A stretch of 64,000 nt of DNA from Streptomyces sp. NBC_01716 (GTDB lineage Bacteria; Actinomycetota; Actinomycetes; Streptomycetales; Streptomycetaceae). The stretch spans positions 310,001 through 374,000 of the forward strand of contig NZ_CP109181.1 of NCBI RefSeq assembly GCF_036248275.1. The letters run 5' to 3'. The notes beneath the pieces were generated by a model, which searched no databases, was not told where the DNA came from, and saw only the letters and a program-made list of their open reading frames with translations. The position numbers and the translations under genes were made by a program. Shown in pieces: positions 58,258-64,000 of this stretch. The stretch's first letter is position 1. Each line of letters begins with the position of its first letter.

Positions 58258-58434
58258 GGCGTGTTTTAGAAGTCCCGTCTGGCCCACGACGCCTGGCACG
58301 CGCGCTCGCTGCGTTGTCGGAGTCATCCAAGTACGTCCAGTACGAGGATGATCCTCCGCCTTGCGATCGCACGCACCAGACGCCGTGGGCCCCGCCCGAT
58401 GGGCGGACGACGCTACTTCTAAAACACGCCCTAG
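58254..58434. mobile_element. Foldback MITE, copy 2 (181 bp)
   Basis: Same family as 23412-23598, flanked by CTAG on both sides (58254-58257, 58431-58434). The termini GGGCGTGTTTTAGAAGT and ACTTCTAAAACACGCCC are perfect inverted repeats here, so this copy is less altered. No coding capacity. The left CTAG contains the stop codon of the WhiB-like gene. Confidence 0.9.
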
Positions 58435-58484
58435 GCCGTGCGGTCCGACGGAGTGTGTCCGACGGGGGTATGTCCGACGAGGTG

Positions 58485-61445
58485 TCAGCCGGCGAGGTGC
58501 CGCTTCGCCGCGCGCCGTACCTCGCGGGCGTCCCGGCGGCGGCCGAGTTCCTTGAGCATCGTGGCCAGGGTGTCCGCGACCCACAGGAGCCGCTCGCCGT
58601 ACACCTCGCGGTCCTCGGTGGCGAGTGCGCGGGCCAGATCCACGGCCTGTTCCACCGTCTCGACGGCCTCGGACCGCCGCCCCGCCCACCACAGTTCCCA
58701 CCCGAACTGCTTCAACTCCTCGAAGTAGGTGGGCTCGTGGGCGACCGGATCGGCGTCGGCGAGGCGGAGGTCGACGGCCAGGGCCTCCGCCAGAGTGTCC
58801 AGATCCGGAGTCGGCCCGCTCCGGGCCCGGAGCCGCAGCAGGAGGGTGAGTTCGGGACCGTGGGCCTTCACCTCCGCGACGCAGAGATGGCGGTAGAGAA
58901 CGATCATGGCGTCTTCCGCGATCTCGTGGGCGCCTTGGCCGTACTCCACGTGTTCCGGGGCGCCGTGCAGGCGTCGGCGAGGATCGCTGCGCTCCTCGAA
59001 CACTCCCGCCTCACGGGCCGTGGTCCCCGCCTCTTCTGGCATACCAATGGCCTGCTGGACCGTGCTGAGTACCTGAAGGGCGCCCGCCAGGTCGGCGTCG
59101 AGGGCGGCCGGATTGGCCTTGGCCCGGCGCCGGCCGATCTCCACCGCCTCGGCAGCCGCCTCCAGCGCCTCCTCACGCCAGCCACTCGTCCTGAACAGGT
59201 CTTCCGACGGGGGCAGTCCGTGGTCCCTGATCAGATCCTCTTGCGGTTTGCCGATGTTCACCAGCATCTGGGCCTTGTTGGTGAGTGCACGGGCCAGCCC
59301 GCCCTCATGGGCGGCGGGCGCGCTCCGGGCCAGGGAGCGCAGCATGCCGACGGCCCGCCGGGTCGCGGCCACCGCGGCCTCAAGGCGTAGCGCGCTGCTC
59401 AGAGAGCTGCCGAAGTTGAGCAGGGTGATCGCCAGATCACCGCCGTACTCGCCGGGCCTGGACTCCACGAGATCCGCGTACAGCTCCAGGGCTTCGGCGT
59501 CGGCCGTCAGCGCTTCGAGCCATCGGCCGGCACGGCCGAGTTCGTTGGAGTAGTTGGACAGGGTGAGTGCGAGATCGGCGATGTCGGTGTCATGGCCGGG
59601 CCGCAGACGCCGGCGTCTCAGCTCCACCGCCGACTCGATGGCGCACAGTGCCTCGTCGTAACGCCGCTCCCTGCTCAGACTGCCCGCGTGGTTGTTCAGG
59701 GCGCGGGCCAAGTCGGCTTCGTAACGGGCGGGTTCGGCGCGGGCCAGGTCACGGTAGAGCGCGACCGCGCGTTCCTCGGCGGCCAGGCTCTCGTCGTAAC
59801 GGCCGGCTCCGCCGAGGCTCCAGCCGAGGTTGAGATGGACGACGGCCTGCTCCGCCGGGTCGTCCGTCGCCGCCAGCCAGTGCTCCGCGAGGCGCACGGC
59901 CAGCACGGCGGCGGCCGGGTCCAGTTCAGCGTCGTCGCGGCGGGGTATGTACGCGTTGATCTGCTCCAGCAGCCCGATGTCGATGTCGTCGAGGTTCACC
60001 AGCGTTCCCAGTGCGGCGCCGCCGGCCGCGACGGCCAGCCAGGGCGCCTCGCGCAGCAGCGGGTACAGATGGAGCGTCCCCAGGTGCGGCCAGCGGGCGG
60101 CGCCGCTCGCCAGGACGGTCATCGCGCGGCGCAGCCAGGGGGCCGGCGAGGCGCGGTCGGTGTGCGGGAGCAGTGCGTTCAGCGCGGTGGGCGCCCAGTC
60201 GTGCGCCGGGTAGTCGGCGAGGTGGCCGGGCAGGGTCAGGGCGACGAAGTCCTCGGCGAGGCGGTCGGGTGTCAGCGGTTCGAGCACCGTGCGGGGCTCG
60301 GGGTCGACGGCTGGGGTCTCCGTGGGCGGGTAGCACACGGCGTGGTCGGCGAGCACGGTCTCGGCGGGAAGCGGCAGTCCGAGCGAGGTGACCGCCACGG
60401 TGCCGGTGGGCCGTTCGACGGCGCCGGTCAGCGCGGCGGCGAAGACGGCCCGGTTCATCACACCGGGAGGTGTTTGATGGCCGGGCGTGTCGGAGAGCCG
60501 CGCCCAGTGCCGATGCTCCCGGTCGAGCAGATACGTCGTCAGGCCCGCCGCGTCGGTGGGCGGATGCCGTCCGTCGCGGTGGGCGTCCACCGCCGCCAGC
60601 GCCGCCATGTGCACGGTCAGGGTGAGCCCGAACTCGGGTCCCACCAGCGGCACGGGCGGTCCGACCGTCTCGGGCGCCGCGAGTCCGTAGCGGGCCGCGA
60701 AGGCGTCGCGCGCCGCACGGAACATTCCCGTACGGTCGTCGCGCCCCGGCTCCCCCTCGCCCTCGCCCTCGTCGGCCAGCGGTTCCAGCGTCTGCCGCGA
60801 GGTGGCCGCCTGCACGTCCGCCAGCGTCGCGCGCACGGCGGGCCACAGGGTGGTGTCGCGGGCCAGGAGCAGCACCCGGGCGGGCAGGGCGTCGTGGTGG
60901 AGCAGCGCGTTGCTGAGCAGCCAGGCCAGGTCGGGCAGCGGCCAGTGGTCCGCGTAGTCGACGATCAGCAGTACGCCTGCGGCGTTCTCCGCGCGGAGGT
61001 CCTGGCTGCCCGGCGGCGGCAGTACGGTGCCGGGCCCGTGCACGGCGGTCACGACGAGCCAGCCCGCCGCGGCCGACTCGGCGGCGAGGCGTGCGGCGAG
61101 CCGGCTCTTGCCCTGGCCGCCCGGTCCGTGGAGCCAGCGTGCCGAGAGCCGCCGGGGTGCGTCGCGCCAGCCGCGCAGCTCCCCGAGGTCGTGCGCGCGG
61201 CCGGTGAACGGCACCACCTCGTGCCGGGCACTCAGCATCCGGCTGGGCAGTTCGCGCAGCCACTCCGGGTCCGACACGGGCGGGCCCTGCCAGTTCCGCA
61301 GGACGTAGACGGGGCGGCCGTCGCCGAACACATGGATGTCCGCGCCGATCACTCCGTACGCGAAGCCGCCTTCCGCACGCACCACTTGGCGGGCGGCGGG
61401 CTCCGGGGCCGTGCCGTCGGAGCCGTTTGGTGCCGGGCCGCTCAC
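58485..61445 (-). CDS. STAND-like NTPase with TPR repeats
   Basis: A 986-residue protein. A small N-terminal domain (about 20-60; GFAYGVIGADIHVFGDGRPV) precedes an NTPase with Walker A HGPGGQGKSRLA and Walker B-like VLLIVDYADHW, a helical middle region, and from about 540 a run of TPR-like repeats (LNLGWSLGGAGRYDESLAAE, LNNHAGSLSRERRYDEALCA, LSNYSNELGRAGRWLEALTA). This layout is that of STAND signalling NTPases, several of which act in conflict or immune systems in filamentous bacteria. No toxin domain is evident. Its ATG overlaps the stop of the upstream membrane-protein gene (ATGA). Confidence 0.8.
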   Translation of the reverse strand: MSGPAPNGSDGTAPEPAARQVVRAEGGFAYGVIGADIHVFGDGRPVYVLRNWQGPPVSDPEWLRELPSRMLSARHEVVPFTGRAHDLGELRGWRDAPRRLSARWLHGPGGQGKSRLAARLAAESAAAGWLVVTAVHGPGTVLPPPGSQDLRAENAAGVLLIVDYADHWPLPDLAWLLSNALLHHDALPARVLLLARDTTLWPAVRATLADVQAATSRQTLEPLADEGEGEGEPGRDDRTGMFRAARDAFAARYGLAAPETVGPPVPLVGPEFGLTLTVHMAALAAVDAHRDGRHPPTDAAGLTTYLLDREHRHWARLSDTPGHQTPPGVMNRAVFAAALTGAVERPTGTVAVTSLGLPLPAETVLADHAVCYPPTETPAVDPEPRTVLEPLTPDRLAEDFVALTLPGHLADYPAHDWAPTALNALLPHTDRASPAPWLRRAMTVLASGAARWPHLGTLHLYPLLREAPWLAVAAGGAALGTLVNLDDIDIGLLEQINAYIPRRDDAELDPAAAVLAVRLAEHWLAATDDPAEQAVVHLNLGWSLGGAGRYDESLAAEERAVALYRDLARAEPARYEADLARALNNHAGSLSRERRYDEALCAIESAVELRRRRLRPGHDTDIADLALTLSNYSNELGRAGRWLEALTADAEALELYADLVESRPGEYGGDLAITLLNFGSSLSSALRLEAAVAATRRAVGMLRSLARSAPAAHEGGLARALTNKAQMLVNIGKPQEDLIRDHGLPPSEDLFRTSGWREEALEAAAEAVEIGRRRAKANPAALDADLAGALQVLSTVQQAIGMPEEAGTTAREAGVFEERSDPRRRLHGAPEHVEYGQGAHEIAEDAMIVLYRHLCVAEVKAHGPELTLLLRLRARSGPTPDLDTLAEALAVDLRLADADPVAHEPTYFEELKQFGWELWWAGRRSEAVETVEQAVDLARALATEDREVYGERLLWVADTLATMLKELGRRRDAREVRRAAKRHLAG

Positions 61446-61930
61446 ACCGAGGAGCCGTCCCCGGACGCGCCACCCGCGGGCGCGTTGTCACCCGGATCGG
61501 CCCCGTCGGGCGTCGCGTGCCGGTGGATATGAACGCTGCTGCCGGGCCCCTGGGCGCCGAACGCCGTGCCGCCGGAATGCGCCGAGACATTCTGCGTCCA
61601 GTGCTGCTCGGTACGGGGCAGCCCGGCCGCGACCTCTTCCACCACGCGCCGCAACTCGTCGGCCGCCTCGGGGTGTTCGCGCAGAAGTGCCGCCAGGCGC
61701 CGGGCCCAGGGCCGGATCAGCTCCTCACGTACGCCCTCGGTGTCGTCCTCGCCGGCCACCAGGTGCGCGTCGCCGTCCAGTTGCACCGCGATGGCTGTCG
61801 CCTCGTCGTCGCCCCGGCGCCGGAACAGCGCCGCGACGCCGCCGCGCGCGCTCTCCCACATGCTGGTGGCCATGGCGGCCACGATCGTGGTCGCCCCCGT
61901 CATCGCCAGCACCGACATCGGATCCGTCAT
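61442..61930 (-). CDS. Small membrane-anchored partner of the NTPase/TPR protein
   Basis: A 162-residue protein. A short hydrophobic N-terminal helix (MSVLAMTGATTIVAAMATSM) is followed by a charged helical region (LIRPWARRLAALLREHPEAA) and a Gly/Ser/His tail. ATG 61930 is preferred (AGGGGG 7 nt upstream); ATG 61936 is too close. I recognise no family. The 4-bp overlap with the NTPase gene argues for stoichiometric function together. Confidence 0.72.
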   Translation of the reverse strand: MTDPMSVLAMTGATTIVAAMATSMWESARGGVAALFRRRGDDEATAIAVQLDGDAHLVAGEDDTEGVREELIRPWARRLAALLREHPEAADELRRVVEEVAAGLPRTEQHWTQNVSAHSGGTAFGAQGPGSSVHIHRHATPDGADPGDNAPAGGASGDGSSV

Positions 61931-62054
61931 CGACATTCCCCCTGAAGTCCCCGTGTGTGACAGTCAGCGTAGTGCGAGGCGGCAGCACACGGAATCATGA
62001 GGGCTCCTCCTTCCGGGTGGACCGGGCGGAGTTGACGGGGAGGTGGAGTCGGGT

Positions 62055-63380
62055 ATGGCCGGGTGCGCCATCTGGGACGACGCGGCCGGGATCGACCGGC
62101 AGGCCACCAGACATCTCCGGCCCAGGCACCGGAACGTACTCGGGGAGCTGATCACCTCGGTGCCGTTGGCGGACGGCGTACGGCTGGCGAAGCGGTACGC
62201 CGGTCTCTTCCCGGCGGACCACCGCGACGCCCCCTTCGTCGCCCGACTCGCCGCGGCGGACGAGGAGTTGGTGGCGCGGGTGACCGCGACGGCCGCGGAC
62301 GCCTCGCGTTCCGTGCATCCGCTCGTCACCGGCGCCGCCGAGTGGCTGTCCTTCGGGGTCGACGCCCCCGTTCTCACCCTCACCGGCCACGAGGCCGACG
62401 GTCTCACCCGCGTCGCCCTGCTGTCCGGCGGCTCCTGGCGGGACGTCTACCTGGGTGAGCTCCATCATCACGCCGTCGCGTGCGTCGACGAGGAGAACGT
62501 CGTGGCCGTCCGTGAGGAGCCCGGAAGCGGCCGGGCGCTGGTGCACTACCGGCGTGGTGACACCCTCCACGTGTCGCACGGCAGGGCGCTGACAGGTATG
62601 CGGCCGGCGGGTACGGCCGCCGGCTTCGTCGCGGGTGCCGCGCTGGGGCCGGTCGCGGCGGTGGCCGGTCCCGAACTCGGCCCCGGCCTGGTGGACTTGA
62701 GCACGTACGGCATCGACACCGCCCACCGTCTCGCCGTCGCACCGGACGGCGGCGCGGTCGCGTTCGGCGGCAGCACGGGCATCGTGGTTCTCGACGCGGG
62801 ACTGGAGCGGCTGATCGCGCGTACCGTCCTGCCGGTGCCGCACGGGCCGGTTCGCGAGCTGACGTTCACCGGAGCGGGCGAGGTCGTCGCGTGCGGCATG
62901 GACGGCGGGCTCAGCCGGTGGCGTGTCGAACCGCACGAGGCGCTTGTCCTCGCGGCGGTGGGCAACGCGCCTCTGCTGACCGGCCTGTTCGCCGTCCCGG
63001 CCTGGGGCGTGCTGGTCGCGCACGTGGGCAGCGAGGGCCGGCATCGGTTCTTCGACCCGGTGACACTCGGGCCGGCCGGCTGGCCCCGTCCCTTGATGGA
63101 GTTCCGGGATCGCCTGGGGGTGCTGCGTACTGTCGCGGCCTCGGCCAACGGCCGGTTCGCCGCCGTCGGGACGCTCGACGGCCGCACGGGCTTCGCCCTC
63201 ACCGTCCACGACTTCCATCACCCGCTGGCCCGGCTTCTGCGCCCGGTGGGATCCCTGACCTCGGAGGATCACAGGGCCGTGGAGCGGATTCTCGGCGAGG
63301 GCCACCCACTCGGGCCCGGTGAACGGGTGGTGCTGGAACTGCTGGAGGCCGCCGCCGCGCACCGGATCCCGGCCGCCTGA
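62055..63380 (+). CDS. Hypothetical protein, beta-propeller-like
   Basis: A 441-residue protein. ATG 62055 follows GGAG. Repeating strand patterns with Gly-Asp turns (LTLTGHEADGLTRVALLSGG; HRLAVAPDGGAVAFGGSTGI; ELTFTGAGEVVACGMDGGLS; RTVAASANGRFAAVGTLDGR) suggest a degenerate WD40/YVTN-like propeller, with a helical N-terminus. No catalytic motif. It is divergent from the NTPase/membrane-protein pair and shares a 124-bp promoter region, so it may be a sensor or partner of that module. Confidence 0.65.
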   Translation: MAGCAIWDDAAGIDRQATRHLRPRHRNVLGELITSVPLADGVRLAKRYAGLFPADHRDAPFVARLAAADEELVARVTATAADASRSVHPLVTGAAEWLSFGVDAPVLTLTGHEADGLTRVALLSGGSWRDVYLGELHHHAVACVDEENVVAVREEPGSGRALVHYRRGDTLHVSHGRALTGMRPAGTAAGFVAGAALGPVAAVAGPELGPGLVDLSTYGIDTAHRLAVAPDGGAVAFGGSTGIVVLDAGLERLIARTVLPVPHGPVRELTFTGAGEVVACGMDGGLSRWRVEPHEALVLAAVGNAPLLTGLFAVPAWGVLVAHVGSEGRHRFFDPVTLGPAGWPRPLMEFRDRLGVLRTVAASANGRFAAVGTLDGRTGFALTVHDFHHPLARLLRPVGSLTSEDHRAVERILGEGHPLGPGERVVLELLEAAAAHRIPAA

Positions 63381-63394
63381 ACGCACCGCTCGCC

Positions 63395-64000
63395 CTACAG
63401 CTGGGTCTCGTTGGCCGGCTCTCCGGAGCCGGTGTGGGTGCCCCGTTCGGACCGTGCCGCGTCGCGCAGGTGTTCCGCGAGGGCGGCGACGGACGCCGTC
63501 CGCGAGGTCCCGGCCTTCGCGCCCCAGGCCAGCAGATGGAGCCGGCGCGCCCAGGGATCCTCCAGTTCACAGACGTCGAGCGGCCGGTCGGGGTCGACGG
63601 TGCGACGCGGTACGACGGCGAGCCCGACCCCGGCCGCGGCGAGGGCGACGAGGACGTTCAGGCCGGCGACAGTGGTGCGGTAGCGCACCACGGGGGCGTG
63701 CGGGCCGAGGTTCTTCTCGATCCAGCGGCGCAGCGAGGAGTCGGCGTCGAGCCCGACGAGGGGGTGCTCGGCGACCTCGCTGTAAGTCAGACCACTGCGC
63801 CCGGCGAGAATCCCGCCGGCCTGGCCGACCACGACGAGGGAGTCGTCGCCGAGGGGTTCCATGTCGAGGCCGGAGTCCCGGGCCTCCTCGTCGTCGATGA
63901 CGATCCCCAGGTCCGCCTCGCCCTCGGTCAGCATCCGTACGGTCTGCGGGGTGCGGCTCTCGGAGACCCTGACGTCGGCGTCCGGGTGCGCGCGGAGGAA
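63395..64000 (-). CDS. LysR-family regulator, C-terminal part
   Basis: The reading frame continues past the right edge, so the start and DNA-binding domain are not in the window. The visible 201 residues are a LysR substrate-binding domain (LTEGEADLGIVIDDEEARDS, HPLVGLDADSSLRRWIEKNL, VALAAAGVGLAVVPRRTV). The target is unknown. Confidence 0.85.
   Translation of the reverse strand, partial: FLRAHPDADVRVSESRTPQTVRMLTEGEADLGIVIDDEEARDSGLDMEPLGDDSLVVVGQAGGILAGRSGLTYSEVAEHPLVGLDADSSLRRWIEKNLGPHAPVVRYRTTVAGLNVLVALAAAGVGLAVVPRRTVDPDRPLDVCELEDPWARRLHLLAWGAKAGTSRTASVAALAEHLRDAARSERGTHTGSGEPANETQL

Overview
The window reads as a Streptomyces chromosome. It is uniformly GC-rich with strong third-position GC bias, and it carries marker genes of that genus: a short chaplin, a MelC1/MelC2-type tyrosinase pair, a WhiB-like protein, a SigF/SigB-type sigma factor, a roadblock/LC7 protein, a DUF6397-type protein, a GH19 chitinase with a DasR-type operator, and a 2-methylisoborneol operon. 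No rRNA, tRNA or CRISPR array was found.

Left part (1-20.6 kb): the start of a permease gene divergent from a GntR/FCD regulator; a histidine phosphatase; two secreted or lipid-anchored proteins; an acyl desaturase; a TetR-MFS pair whose operator covers the tetR start codon; a P450 followed by a truncated PaaI-like thioesterase; a 1167-residue secreted protein joining a phosphodiester glycosidase to a metallophosphoesterase; a PAS/GAF/SpoIIE-type phosphatase; an MFS-TetR pair behind a nested palindrome; a chaplin; tyrosinase and its copper chaperone; and a GH19 chitinase.

Middle part (20.6-45 kb): a GNAT protein, an SDR, an FnIII lipoprotein behind a second DasR-like site, a foldback MITE, DUF6397 and roadblock genes, a 35-codon peptide gene translationally coupled to an ABC exporter that contains a TTA codon, a sigma factor, an aldehyde dehydrogenase, a methyltransferase, hypothetical genes, a second desaturase, an SNF2 helicase coupled to a SWIM protein, another aldehyde dehydrogenase, a ROK regulator beside a decayed GH38 mannosidase, and an ECF41-type sigma factor beside the stub of its usual carboxymuconolactone decarboxylase partner.

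Right part (45-64 kb): a compact operon of ACP-ligase fusion, ketosynthase, Cys-less KS-like partner, ACP, ketoreductase and thioesterase II. Its genes are joined by four 4-bp start/stop overlaps, and in-frame TTA codons sit in its first and last genes, so it is probably a bldA-dependent specialised-metabolite locus. Then follow a sortase-type surface protein, an alpha/beta hydrolase behind a doubled operator, the 2-methylisoborneol operon (family 2B encapsulin shell, terpene cyclase cargo, GPP methyltransferase), a WhiB-like gene, a second MITE copy, a STAND-like NTPase/TPR protein coupled to a small membrane protein, a divergent hypothetical protein, and a partial LysR gene at the right edge.

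Three MITE ends (two at full copies, one solo relic) each supply the TAG stop codon of a neighbouring gene. The most novel candidates are the peptide/ABC exporter pair, the small PKS/FAS-like operon, the NTPase/TPR module and the stop-codon-associated MITE family.
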